50,456 bases of DNA, taken from Nostoc desertorum CM1-VF14 (GTDB lineage: Bacteria > Cyanobacteriota > Cyanobacteriia > Cyanobacteriales > Nostocaceae). How positions within the stretch are numbered: position 1 is the stretch's first letter; each line of letters opens with the position of its first letter. A program made the translations under genes and the position numbers. Below are positions 17,634-26,789 of this stretch, one piece after another. The stretch covers positions 1 through 50,456 of the forward strand of contig JAHHHR010000055.1 of the NCBI GenBank assembly GCA_019359245.1, read 5' to 3'. Below the pieces are notes generated by a model. It worked only from the letters and a program-made list of their open reading frames with translations. It searched no databases and had not been told where the DNA came from.

Positions 17634-20600
17634 ATGAGGGCAGAGGAATTCAGGGCAATGGCTGAGAAGTCGTTTGGTGGGGGCGGTGAGTTGGGAGGGT
17701 TGCTGCGAAACTCCTTCAAAGACGCTTTGCGATCGCACGATTGGTCGCAAACGCCATTGGGTGCTGTGGAAACCTGGTCAGACGACCTGAAAACGGCAGT
17801 GCAGATTTTACTAGCTGAACTCGATCAAACTAAGCTATCCAAAGAGACGCAGCCAGACACCCAAGAGCAAAAGAATGGCTCTGCTGAAGCCACCTTACAC
17901 CAAGTGAATCAACTCAATGCGTTCCGAGTCAAACTTGCCGATGCCCTCCGCCCGCTCACCGATGCTTCAGAGATACAAGCGATCGCCGCTCGCATTTTGG
18001 GTGAATCTTTAGGGGCAAGTCGTGTCATTTACGTCGAAGTGATGTCGAGTGGTGAGGAGGTCGTCGTTCATTGCAACTACACCAATGGTGTAGCCCAGTT
18101 GAGCGGACGATACCGTGTAGAGGACTACCGACGCAACCTCGCTGTTGATCATCAGGCTGGGCACACCCAAGTTGTAACCGATATTCCCAATGATCCAAAA
18201 TATACGGATGCCCAGAAGACGAGATACCGTGAGATTGATATTGCTGCACACATTGATGTGCCGCTAATCAAAAACAATCAATTCGTTGCCCTGCTTGCGG
18301 CTCAACAATCCACGGCGCGTCAGTGGACGGAAACCGAGGTCAAACTGGTTGAAGAAACCGCAGAACAGACGTGGGCAACTGCTGAACGTGCTTATGCTGA
18401 AGCAGCCCTGCGCGAGTCGGAAGCCAAATATCGCACCTTGTTTGAATCAATCGATCAAGGCTTTTGTGTAATTGAGGTGCTGTTTGATGAAAACAGTCAG
18501 CCGTTTGATTACCGCTTCTTAGAAATCAATCCTGCCTTTGAGAAGCAAACGGGATTGATCGACGCTCAAGGCAAGCGAATCCGTGAATTAGCTCCGAATC
18601 ACGAAGGGCATTGGTTTGAGATGTATGGCAACATTGCTACTTCGGGTGAACCCAAACGCTTTGAGAATCGTGCTGCCGCCTTAAACCGTTGGTATGACGT
18701 TTATGCGTTTCGCATTGGGCACCCAGACGAGAGAAAAGTGGCGGTTCTCTTTAATGACATTAGCGAAGCGAAGCGCGTCGAAGACGAACGCAAACAAGCT
18801 GAAATCGCTTTGCAGCAAAGCGAGGCGCAGAGCAAAAATATCTTGGAGAGCATTACCGACGGATTCTTCGCGCTTGACCAAAATTGGCGGTTTACTTATA
18901 TGAATCCGCAGGCAGAACGCATCCTCGATCAGACTCGAGGCGATCTGCTCGGCAAGGTGATCTGGGAAGTATATCCGGGCACCGTCGGCACGGAATTCGA
19001 GCGAGCCTATCGCCAAACTGCCAGTGAGCGGGTTGCTTCTTCGTTTACCTCGTTCTATCCTGACCATAACTGTTGGTATGAAGCCCACGCCTATCCTGCC
19101 GCAGACGGAATCACTGTCTACTTCAGAAACGTCACCGAGCAAGTTCAAGCGGAAGCTGCCTTGCGCGAAAGCGAGGAGAAGACTCGAAACATTCTGGAAA
19201 GCATTGAGGAAGCATTCTTTGCTTTAGATCAAGACTGGCGGTTTACTTATATGAATCGAGCGGGTGAAGTGTTGCTTGATCGAACACCGGGCGACCTGAT
19301 TGGTAAGAATTTCTGGGAAGAATATCCGGGTATCCTCGGCAACGAATTAGCAGCTATCTATCGTGGAGCAATGCACGATCGCGTGCCGGGAACACTGACG
19401 TCGTTTTACCCCGACCATGATCGCTGGTACAATGTCCGCACCTATCCCGCCGAAAACGGGATTGCGGTTTATTTCAATAACGTCACCGTTCAGATTCAAG
19501 CCGAAACCGCCCTACGCGAGAGCGAGGAGCGATTCCGCAACATGGCAGACAATGCCCCTGTTATGGTTTGGGTGACTGACTCTACGGGCTATTGCACCTA
19601 TCTCAGCCGAAGTTGGTACGAGTTTACGGGTCAAACTGAAGAAACAGGCTTGGGGTTTGGGTGGTTGAATGCGGTTCATCCAGAGGACTGTGAAGATTCT
19701 AAAGCCATTTTCCTGACTGCGAACGAGCGTTATGAAGCCTTTCAGTTAGAATATCGGCTGCGATGTAAAGACGGGGAGTATCGTTGGGCGATCGATGCGG
19801 CAAGCCCTTGGTTTGGAGTCGATGGTCAATTTAAGGGATTCATCGGTTCCGTGATTGACATCAGCGCTCGCAAGCAGGCGGAGGAAGCTTTGCGTGAGCG
19901 TGAACAACGCCTATCCATCGCCACCGAAGCCGCTCAATTAGGAATATTTGAGTGGAGAGTGCCAGAGGATATCACGACCTGGGAAAACGAGCGACAGTAC
20001 GAAATGTTCGGACTCACGCCCGCTCATGGTTCAGTCTCTGCTCAAGAATTTTTCGAGAACTACCTGCATCCAGATGATGCCGAAGCCCTCACAGCCAAAC
20101 TGACAGAAGCGATGCAAACTAGGCTTCCGTTGCAAACGAGTTACCGGATTTATCACCAGGATGGTACAACGCGCTGGCTCGAAGTCAACGGACAGTTTGA
20201 ATTTGCGACAGACGGTTCACCTGTGCGATTCCTTGGCGTAAATGCCGACATCACCGATCGCAAACAAGCTGAAGCCATCATTACCACTGACCTTAAAAAT
20301 ACCCGGCTGTTGCGCGACTTGAGCGCACGAATGATTACTGAAGACAACATTCAGGTGCTTTACGACGAAATTATGGCGGCTGCAATCACTCTGACACGAG
20401 CCGATGCCGGCACCGTTCAGATATTAGACAAAGTGACTCAAGAGCTAGTGTTACTCGCATCCCAAGGCTTTGACCAAACAATAACCGATCATTTTGAGCG
20501 AGTGAATGCGAGTTCAAACACCTCCTGTGGCCTTGCCTTGCTCAGGGGTACTCGCGCCTTCATTGATTTTGATATGCCAGAGTGCGACGACCCCTGTGGT

Positions 20601-22052
20601 GCTTTACGGATGCACGTCAACGCTGGCTATCTCTGTGCCCAGTCCACGCCACTGCTCTCCCGTTCCGGCAGACCGATGGGTATGGTTTCAACCCACTGGC
20701 GCCAGCACCACCGACCAACTGAGCAAGAACTCCGTTTTCTGGATCTGTTGGCGCGTCAAGCTGCCGATCTGATTGAACAGCGACAGACTCAAGCCGAACG
20801 CAGACAAGTTTTAGAACGCGAACAGGCAGCGCGAGAAGAAGCAGAACGAGCCAACCGTATCAAAGATGAATTTCTGGCGATGCTGTCCCATGAATTGCGA
20901 TCGCCCCTGAACCCGATCTTGGGGTGGACGCAGCTACTGCAAAACGGCAAACTCGATGAAGCCCGCAGAGCCGAAGCCTTAAAAACGATCGAACGGAATG
21001 CCAAACTCCAAAAACAGCTAATTGAAGACTTACTTGACATCTCCGGCATTATGCAAGGCAAGCTGTCGCTAACAGCGGCTCCGGTTAGTTTGACGTTCGT
21101 CATTTCTGCGGCGATTGAAACCGTGCGTTTGGCAGCCGAGGCGAAACACATTAGGCTACAGCTTGATCTTGAGAATACAGTTGCACCGATTTCTGGTGAT
21201 GCTGCCCGTTTACAGCAGGTCGTTTGGAATTTGCTCAGTAATGCTGTCAAGTTCACCCCGAATGGTGGACAAGTAACGGTTGAACTGAGGCAACTTAATC
21301 AACTGGCTCAAATTCGAGTCATCGACACGGGTAAAGGTATTAATCCGCAATTCTTGCCTTATATGTTTGAGTATTTTCGACAAGAGGATGGTTCAACTAC
21401 GCGCAAGTTTGGAGGATTGGGATTAGGGTTAGCGATCGCGCGGCAAATTGTCGAAATGCATGGGGGAACCGTGCAAGCACAGAGCTTCGGTGAAGGGCAA
21501 GGCGCAACGTTGATTGTGCAATTGCCAGCGATACAGGTAGCACCGCTCGTATCGGAATCTGTCCAGACACCACAAATTGATCCAGGACTGCCACTAGAAG
21601 GCATTCACATTTTGCTGGTAGATGATGAGCTAGATACCCGTGAGTTTCAAGCGTTTTTATTGGAACAAAGCGGGGCAAAGGTGACAGCCGTTGCTTCTGG
21701 ATTAGAAGCATTGCAAGGCTTAGAACAATCGGTTCCCGATCTACTTGTGAGTGATATTGGGATGCCTCAGATGGACGGCTATATGCTAATAGAGAAAATT
21801 CGGTCGCGACCACTCCAGCACGGTGGAATGATTCCAGCTATTGCGTTGACTGCCTATGCCGCAGAGATCGATCAATATCGGGCACTTCAGGTCGGATTTC
21901 AAACTCATATCACAAAACCTGTTGAGCCGGAAGTGTTAGTCAGAGCGATCGCAGTTTTGCTCCAACCTAGAGAGCAAAAAATTTTAGGGGAGATAGACGA
22001 CAACTCAGCAAGGTTTCTAAACGTCAATCATCCCAAACATCTTGAAACCTAA
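17634..22052 (+). CDS. Hybrid sensor kinase with multiple PAS and GAF domains and a C-terminal receiver
   Basis: 1472 residues, soluble. Order: a short N-terminal motif (LRSHDWSQTPLGAVETWSDD) common in such kinases; GAF at about 110-250; PAS domains starting near 263, 402, 519, 632 and 754; a second GAF at about 890-1050; HisKA with phospho-acceptor His1086 (MLSHELRSPLNPILGW); HATPase_c with N box near 1200 and glycine loops GLGLGLAIARQIVEMHGG; receiver with acidic pair VDDE and phospho-acceptor Asp1374 (VSDIGMPQMDGY). It should autophosphorylate and relay to its own receiver. PAS 2 and PAS 3 are near duplicates (NILESI..., WRFTYMN..., SFYPDH...). Codon third positions are clearly richer in G/C than in neighbouring genes, suggesting a different origin. 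An alternative start at 17658 has GAGG upstream. Confidence 0.92.
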   Translation: MRAEEFRAMAEKSFGGGGELGGLLRNSFKDALRSHDWSQTPLGAVETWSDDLKTAVQILLAELDQTKLSKETQPDTQEQKNGSAEATLHQVNQLNAFRVKLADALRPLTDASEIQAIAARILGESLGASRVIYVEVMSSGEEVVVHCNYTNGVAQLSGRYRVEDYRRNLAVDHQAGHTQVVTDIPNDPKYTDAQKTRYREIDIAAHIDVPLIKNNQFVALLAAQQSTARQWTETEVKLVEETAEQTWATAERAYAEAALRESEAKYRTLFESIDQGFCVIEVLFDENSQPFDYRFLEINPAFEKQTGLIDAQGKRIRELAPNHEGHWFEMYGNIATSGEPKRFENRAAALNRWYDVYAFRIGHPDERKVAVLFNDISEAKRVEDERKQAEIALQQSEAQSKNILESITDGFFALDQNWRFTYMNPQAERILDQTRGDLLGKVIWEVYPGTVGTEFERAYRQTASERVASSFTSFYPDHNCWYEAHAYPAADGITVYFRNVTEQVQAEAALRESEEKTRNILESIEEAFFALDQDWRFTYMNRAGEVLLDRTPGDLIGKNFWEEYPGILGNELAAIYRGAMHDRVPGTLTSFYPDHDRWYNVRTYPAENGIAVYFNNVTVQIQAETALRESEERFRNMADNAPVMVWVTDSTGYCTYLSRSWYEFTGQTEETGLGFGWLNAVHPEDCEDSKAIFLTANERYEAFQLEYRLRCKDGEYRWAIDAASPWFGVDGQFKGFIGSVIDISARKQAEEALREREQRLSIATEAAQLGIFEWRVPEDITTWENERQYEMFGLTPAHGSVSAQEFFENYLHPDDAEALTAKLTEAMQTRLPLQTSYRIYHQDGTTRWLEVNGQFEFATDGSPVRFLGVNADITDRKQAEAIITTDLKNTRLLRDLSARMITEDNIQVLYDEIMAAAITLTRADAGTVQILDKVTQELVLLASQGFDQTITDHFERVNASSNTSCGLALLRGTRAFIDFDMPECDDPCGALRMHVNAGYLCAQSTPLLSRSGRPMGMVSTHWRQHHRPTEQELRFLDLLARQAADLIEQRQTQAERRQVLEREQAAREEAERANRIKDEFLAMLSHELRSPLNPILGWTQLLQNGKLDEARRAEALKTIERNAKLQKQLIEDLLDISGIMQGKLSLTAAPVSLTFVISAAIETVRLAAEAKHIRLQLDLENTVAPISGDAARLQQVVWNLLSNAVKFTPNGGQVTVELRQLNQLAQIRVIDTGKGINPQFLPYMFEYFRQEDGSTTRKFGGLGLGLAIARQIVEMHGGTVQAQSFGEGQGATLIVQLPAIQVAPLVSESVQTPQIDPGLPLEGIHILLVDDELDTREFQAFLLEQSGAKVTAVASGLEALQGLEQSVPDLLVSDIGMPQMDGYMLIEKIRSRPLQHGGMIPAIALTAYAAEIDQYRALQVGFQTHITKPVEPEVLVRAIAVLLQPREQKILGEIDDNSARFLNVNHPKHLET

Positions 22053-22065
22053 CATATACGAGATT

Positions 22066-22130
22066 TACAGCGCTTTCCGCTATTATGTAGTACACTTTTC
22101 TCCTTGCCCATTTCTTAGCATACCTTTCAG
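22066..22130 (+). repeat. 65-bp direct repeat, copy 2
   Basis: Counterpart of 17074-17138, beginning 13 bases after the hybrid kinase stop. Same length, no gaps, roughly 77 percent identity. It overlaps the region where the convergent secreted-protein gene ends. Confidence 0.75.
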
Positions 22131-22131
22131 A

Positions 22132-22542
22132 TTACTGTGTAACAGGTGTACCGTTTAAAGTCATCACAGGATCGCGATCGCAAAGGCTAATATCAGCTTT
22201 CCAACGGGAGGGAAATTTTGAATCAATGAAAGTAACTTTAAATCTGCCCCAATGATAAGTAGGTTTACCATCTGCCCCTTCTCTATAGGTATCACAACGT
22301 ACTGATGAAGACTTTTGTACCCAATAGCCATTGTATGAACCTCGGTCATTAAGCACGCCTGCCAAACCATCAACGAAGATTACTCCATCGCGACCATAAC
22401 GCCACACGGCAGTTTTATTACGATCTTCTTGATAAACCACTTTATATTCTTCCGTTTTCCAAACCTCATCTGCCAGAGCTTTTTGAGGCACAGCAGTGCA
22501 AATCAATGAGGCTAAGGTCAGGAGAATATAGTTCTTTTTCAT
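22132..22542 (-). CDS. Small secreted protein of unknown function
   Basis: About 136 residues from the ATG at 22542 (MKKNYILLTLASLICTAVPQ). The upstream in-frame ATG at 22575 would place 11 residues before the signal peptide. The lysines, hydrophobic core and ALA-DE cleavage site make a classic Sec signal. The mature part has two cysteines (RCDTYRE and SLCDRDP) that could form a disulfide, a repeated aromatic/Lys pattern (EEYKVVYQEDRNKTAVWRYG) and a GRFKVTF strand, so probably a small beta-rich periplasmic or exported protein. Its end abuts repeat copy 2. I do not recognise the family. Confidence 0.7.
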   Translation of the reverse strand: MKKNYILLTLASLICTAVPQKALADEVWKTEEYKVVYQEDRNKTAVWRYGRDGVIFVDGLAGVLNDRGSYNGYWVQKSSSVRCDTYREGADGKPTYHWGRFKVTFIDSKFPSRWKADISLCDRDPVMTLNGTPVTQ

Positions 22543-23232
22543 AAAATTGACTTTGATCAATTTAAAATTTGGCATGAATTACGAGGTCAATTTTCTCACA
22601 ATTTTATGCGCTTATTGTGAAAACTAAAGGGTTTTGAGGCTAAAACGCACATATTACCGCGAGATTAGATTATGAAGTCGGTATATTCTATTTAGATTAC
22701 CGCTTGGGCATAGGATTGATAGCCCCAATATGTCAAAAGGTAAGTATCAAATGCATTGCAATCGGACAGAATTTACAAAGCGAGCGTCCGCTTATGCAGA
22801 TACGAGATACGATAAGTCTTTGCTTTATGTATTCTTCTATGCCTAGATTGTAAGCTAATGTAATAAAAGAGATTAATAAAAATTTAAGTGATTGATTTTA
22901 GATCAAGTTTTAGTCTTATGGTATTTAGAAATAATAATAATGTTCAGTCGTGGATGAAAGCGCTTCTCCCTACAGCCCAACTCACCACAGGAGACGCTCT
23001 TGCTAGCTTGCTTTCCCGTAGGGGTACGGGCATCCTACGGCAGGCGGGCGCTAGTCCCTCACAAAAGGAGAACGGGAGACGCTCTGGCAATAAAGCGAAA
23101 GCGCCACGCTACTTGATCTGAGCAAAAAAATCAAAAGAAACGGTGAGGTAAAGGGGAACCATTTTGTTTCCTTTATGAGCAATTGCCTTGAACGTTAAGC
23201 TGGACATTTCATTATTTGGATTGGATCTCCCT
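22543..23232. other. Intergenic region before the NACHT gene
   Basis: No credible gene; the 77-codon open frame at 22888 runs through repeat sequence. AT-rich up to 22940, then GC-rich repeat (22990-23085), then about 150 bases of leader. A TTG-initiated extension of the NACHT gene from 23188 is possible but unlikely. Confidence 0.45.
22990..23085. repeat. Cluster of Nostoc-type interspersed palindromic repeats
   Basis: ggagacgctct occurs at 22990 and again at 23075. Between them is a palindromic core (ttcccgtaggggtacggg, then catcctacggcaggcgggcgc) of the kind scattered in hundreds of copies in Nostoc-like genomes. The GC content contrasts with the AT-rich flanks. Confidence 0.65.
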
Positions 23233-25587
23233 ATGGTAAAGCGATCGCTCCAAGGATCACTCGCCGGGATTCAAGAAGCTAAAAGAGCGTTCGCTCATAA
23301 GGGGTGGACGCAAGAAAATTTGGCTTTTGAAGTCAACTTAAAGACTCGCCAACCAATTTGGCGGTTTTTTAGTGGGCGTCCCGTTGAGCGTCATATCTTT
23401 ATAGAAATTTGTTCTGTGTTGTCGTTGAATTGGCGGGAGATTGCGGCTAATCCTCCAGAAGAATTCCCTGAATCAAAAGAACTTGGGACTGCTGAACTTT
23501 TAGATATTGATGCTTTAGTACAACAAGTACGATCGCAACGCTTCGACAAAATTCAACACCAGTGCGGCACTTTGCAGTTATTAGATGTTACTCGCCCCGT
23601 TAAAATAGACGATATTTACATTGATGTCAACATTTTGGAGGAGATTGCCAGCCTTCAGTGGTTAGAGTTTGCTGATTTGCAAAACTTTACATCAAAAGAA
23701 TTTGATCGCTTTGGTTTATGTGAAGTATCCCAGACACAAATCGCCGGGATCACGGCAGTTCAAACTTACTCAAAGCTGCGGGTGTTGGGTAAACCGGGAG
23801 CAGGTAAAACCACTTTTTTACAACATCTGGCGATTCAATGCAACCGAGGGAAATTTGCAGCAAATCGGGTTCCCATTTTTGTCACCTTAAGAGATTTTGC
23901 CGACGAATCTAGAGTTGTAGGAGAGTTCCATTTACTGAACTATATTTGCGAAGACTTCCTCACCTGTGGGATTTCAGACCCATCTGTGCTGGAAACTTTG
24001 TTGTTGTCAGGCAGAGTGTTGCTGTTGCTGGATGGATTAGATGAAGTACTCCATCAACAGAGTAAGGGTGTCGTCAATGAGATTCGCAGACTATCTGAAA
24101 AGTATCAAAAGAATATGTTTGTCGTCACCTGCCGCACGGCAGCTAAAGCTTTGAACCTCAGACGCTTTACAGATGTTGAAATTGCCCCTTTTAGTCAAGA
24201 GCAAATTGTTGCTTTTGCTCAGAAGTGGTTTACAGCAGTTACGAAAAAGAACATCCAGGATCAACAAGAACAGGCATTTGAGTTTACCCGGAAACTAGGT
24301 TTACCCGAAAATTTACAATTTCAAAGGCTTGCTGTCACTCCTTTGTTTTTGCATCTCGTCTGCTGGGTTTTTCATCACCAGAACAAATTTCCAACCCAAA
24401 AAGCTGCGTTTTATAAGCAATGTTTAGACCTGCTCTTGAGCAAATGGGACGAAACTAAAGCAATTGAGCGGGATGAAGTGTACGAAGGTTTTTTATTACC
24501 ACAAAAACTTAAGTTGCTGAGTCAGGTTGCTAGCGCGACATTTGAGCAGGGTAATTACTTTTTTGAACAACGCATTGTTGAACAATACATTAGGGATTAT
24601 ATCGGTGATTTGCCAAATGCTTCTACAGAACCAGAGAAATTGGAATTAGATAGTGAAGGGGTACTTCAGGCGATAGAGTTGCAACATGGATTACTAGCAG
24701 AACGAGTGCGGGGAATTTTCTCTTTCTCTTATTTGACGTTTCAAGAATATCTGACTGCTCGAAAAATCGTTGCCAGTTATAATTTACAAGCATTAGAACA
24801 ACCACTAGAACGTCTGGTAACTCATATTACTGAACCTAGATGGCGTGAAATCTTTTTGTTAACGGTTGCTATGCTGCGGAGTGCAGATTTTTTGGTACTG
24901 TTGATGAAGCAAGAAGTTGATGCGCTGGTAGCTCAAGATCCATATTTGCAAAAATTTTTGACTTGTCCAAGTCAAAAGTCTCTCGCTGCTCCTGAGCCTG
25001 CTGCAATTCGGGCGTTTTATCAAGCCCTGGCTAGGACTCCTCACCTTACCCCGTACTTTGCCCTTGTCTGCATCTTCGATCAAGATATTTTTTTGGATGC
25101 GGCATTAGATAACCTAGTAATGGAATGCAAATCTAATTTTGCCGATGTCTATGGGTGCAACGATGCTCTGAGTAGTGCTTTAGCAATTGTTCAAGATGCT
25201 GGCTTACATCAAGCTTTACAACAACTTAAAGACCTACTGCCCGATTTAGAACAAAGTAGAGAAAGCATTCAGACATGGTGGCAAACAAGTTATCCTGCTT
25301 GGATAGAACAGTTAAAAACTGCGATCGCCAAGCATCGAAACATTGAGCATTACTGGCACTTCAGCCCACAGCAACAGCAAGTATTGCAACAATATTATGA
25401 TGCCAATCAGTTGCTTATCGATTGCCTTAATAGCAACGGTGAGATCACAGACATTGTGCGCCAGGAGATTGAAGCCAGTTTATTGCCGATAGAAGAACTC
25501 TCCAAGTGGGAATGGCAGGGGGCAGGGGAGCAGGGGAGCAGGGGGGCAGGGGAGCAGGGGAGCAGGGGGCAGGGAAATTCGTTTTGA
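23233..25587 (+). CDS. NACHT-domain NTPase (bacterial NLR-like)
   Basis: 784 residues from the ATG at 23233 (MVKRSLQGSLAGIQEAKRAF), the start I remember for cyanobacterial relatives. Residues 1-80 form a helical module with a helix-turn-helix look (GWTQENLAFEVNLKTRQPIW). The NACHT NTPase has Walker A LGKPGAGKTT (about 185-194), Walker B LLLLDGLDE (about 263-271) and a later FSYLTFQEYLTARKI motif typical of NACHT proteins. The C-terminal 200 residues include WIEQLKTAIAKHRNIEHYWH and may be a NACHT-associated C-terminal domain. Bacterial NACHT proteins include several anti-phage defence proteins; a defence role here is inference only. The last 20 or so residues (GAGEQGSRGAGEQGSRGQG) are encoded by a G-rich intergenic repeat. 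It probably lies alone; CheB starts 70 bases on. Confidence 0.85.
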   Translation: MVKRSLQGSLAGIQEAKRAFAHKGWTQENLAFEVNLKTRQPIWRFFSGRPVERHIFIEICSVLSLNWREIAANPPEEFPESKELGTAELLDIDALVQQVRSQRFDKIQHQCGTLQLLDVTRPVKIDDIYIDVNILEEIASLQWLEFADLQNFTSKEFDRFGLCEVSQTQIAGITAVQTYSKLRVLGKPGAGKTTFLQHLAIQCNRGKFAANRVPIFVTLRDFADESRVVGEFHLLNYICEDFLTCGISDPSVLETLLLSGRVLLLLDGLDEVLHQQSKGVVNEIRRLSEKYQKNMFVVTCRTAAKALNLRRFTDVEIAPFSQEQIVAFAQKWFTAVTKKNIQDQQEQAFEFTRKLGLPENLQFQRLAVTPLFLHLVCWVFHHQNKFPTQKAAFYKQCLDLLLSKWDETKAIERDEVYEGFLLPQKLKLLSQVASATFEQGNYFFEQRIVEQYIRDYIGDLPNASTEPEKLELDSEGVLQAIELQHGLLAERVRGIFSFSYLTFQEYLTARKIVASYNLQALEQPLERLVTHITEPRWREIFLLTVAMLRSADFLVLLMKQEVDALVAQDPYLQKFLTCPSQKSLAAPEPAAIRAFYQALARTPHLTPYFALVCIFDQDIFLDAALDNLVMECKSNFADVYGCNDALSSALAIVQDAGLHQALQQLKDLLPDLEQSRESIQTWWQTSYPAWIEQLKTAIAKHRNIEHYWHFSPQQQQVLQQYYDANQLLIDCLNSNGEITDIVRQEIEASLLPIEELSKWEWQGAGEQGSRGAGEQGSRGQGNSF
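25517..25575 (+). repeat. G-rich short tandem repeat forming the end of a gene
   Basis: Repeated ggggagca/gggggca units. The same sequence type appears intergenically at about 27828 and 42990, and is common between genes in cyanobacteria. Here it is read through in frame and ends the NACHT protein. Confidence 0.75.
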
Positions 25588-25657
25588 AAGAGTGAAATTG
25601 GATAATTTATTTTTTGGAGTTCCCTAAAACGCTTTTATTCATTAAGAAAAGGAATCT

Positions 25658-26701
25658 ATGCTTGGACACGACATTATTGTTATTGGCACTTCCGCAGGCG
25701 GACTCAAAGCACTGGGCGCAATCTTGGGTGCTGTGCCTGCTGAGATTGATGCTGTCTTCTTTATTGTTCAGCACATCGCAGCAGATAAACCCAGCATTCT
25801 CCCCCAAATTCTTGCAGATGTAGGGTCTCTGCCAGCATCTCACCCGGTAGATGGAGAGTCAATTCAAACCGGGCGCATCTATGTCGCACCGCCGGATTAT
25901 CACCTGTTGGTCAATCAAGGCTCGATGCGTGTCGTGCATGGGCCTCAAGAAAACCGTTTTCGACCTGCGATCGATACGTTATTTCGTTCAGCCGCCCGCG
26001 CTTATGGTACAAGGGTAGTAGGTGTGGTACTCACCGGCTATCTTGATGATGGCACGGTGGGGTTGCAGGCAATCAAGAAACGGGGCGGAGTGGCGATCGT
26101 TCAAGACCCGAAGGAAGCAGAATACCCCAGCATGGCAAAGAGCGCCTTGCGTTATGTGAATGTCGATTACTGCCTGCCGCTTGCAGAAATCCCAGACTTG
26201 CTAGTGGAGTTGTCAAAAGAACCCGCCGCCAACGAGGAGGCATACCCCGTGACAGAAGAAATCGAAATTGAATCCAAGATTGCACAACAGCAGATGAATA
26301 CCCAAGAGCTTTTGAAGAGTGTAGAAGCGATCGGGACTCGAACGACTTATACCTGCCCTGAATGCAACGGCCACATCTGGCAAATTGGCAAAGGAGAGCC
26401 GCTACGGTTTCGCTGTCACACGGGGCATTCCTTTACAGCTAGTGTGTTCCTGGCAGAGCAAACTCAGAATCTTGAAAATGCGCTGTGGTCGGCTGTGCGG
26501 GTAATGGAAGAAAAGGTTACATTCTCCCGTCAAATGGCAGAACAGATGAGAAATTCCAATTTAACTAGTGCCGCAACAAAATTTGAGGATCATGCAATAA
26601 ATTTGGATAAAGAGGTGTCCTTAGTTCGAGGCATAATTCTCAACGGTTTTGCCACGAAACGAACTATTGCTGCAATAGAGGAAGATCGCGCTGAGTGTTG
26701 A
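25658..26701 (+). CDS. CheB-type methylesterase without receiver domain
   Basis: 347 residues. The N-terminal 190 residues are a CheB esterase domain with catalytic Ser12 (IGTSAGG), His39 (IVQHI) and Asp131 (LTGYLDDGT). There is no response-regulator domain before it, so control by phosphorylation is absent. The C-terminal half has a cysteine/histidine cluster (TYTCPECNGHIWQIG, then RFRCHTGHSF) and a helical tail, a combination I know from cyanobacterial and proteobacterial stand-alone CheB proteins. No chemoreceptor or CheR of matching type adjoins it, so it may act outside chemotaxis. The giant CheB-CheR kinase lies 2.5 kb downstream on the other strand. Confidence 0.88.
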   Translation: MLGHDIIVIGTSAGGLKALGAILGAVPAEIDAVFFIVQHIAADKPSILPQILADVGSLPASHPVDGESIQTGRIYVAPPDYHLLVNQGSMRVVHGPQENRFRPAIDTLFRSAARAYGTRVVGVVLTGYLDDGTVGLQAIKKRGGVAIVQDPKEAEYPSMAKSALRYVNVDYCLPLAEIPDLLVELSKEPAANEEAYPVTEEIEIESKIAQQQMNTQELLKSVEAIGTRTTYTCPECNGHIWQIGKGEPLRFRCHTGHSFTASVFLAEQTQNLENALWSAVRVMEEKVTFSRQMAEQMRNSNLTSAATKFEDHAINLDKEVSLVRGIILNGFATKRTIAAIEEDRAEC

Positions 26702-26745
26702 GTCGTGGTGAGTGCTGAGTGCTGAGTGCTGAGTTAGGAGTTTTT
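26702..26745. repeat. 7-bp tandem repeat (gagtgct)
   Basis: Three to four copies of gagtgct follow the CheB stop codon, a typical cyanobacterial intergenic microsatellite. Confidence 0.6.
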
Positions 26746-26789
26746 CTCCTCTGCTCCTCTGCCTCTTATACCCAATGCTCAATGCCCTT

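Noticed and set aside
18681..19148. 155-codon minus-strand frame opposite the PAS domains
   Set aside because: Shadow produced by the GC-rich codons of the kinase; no family resemblance.
20789..21256. 155-codon minus-strand frame opposite the hybrid kinase
   Set aside because: Serine-rich shadow of the HisKA/ATPase coding region; the plus frame has clear catalytic motifs.
22888..23121. 77-codon plus-strand frame before the NACHT gene
   Set aside because: Most of it is interspersed repeat sequence (22990-23085).
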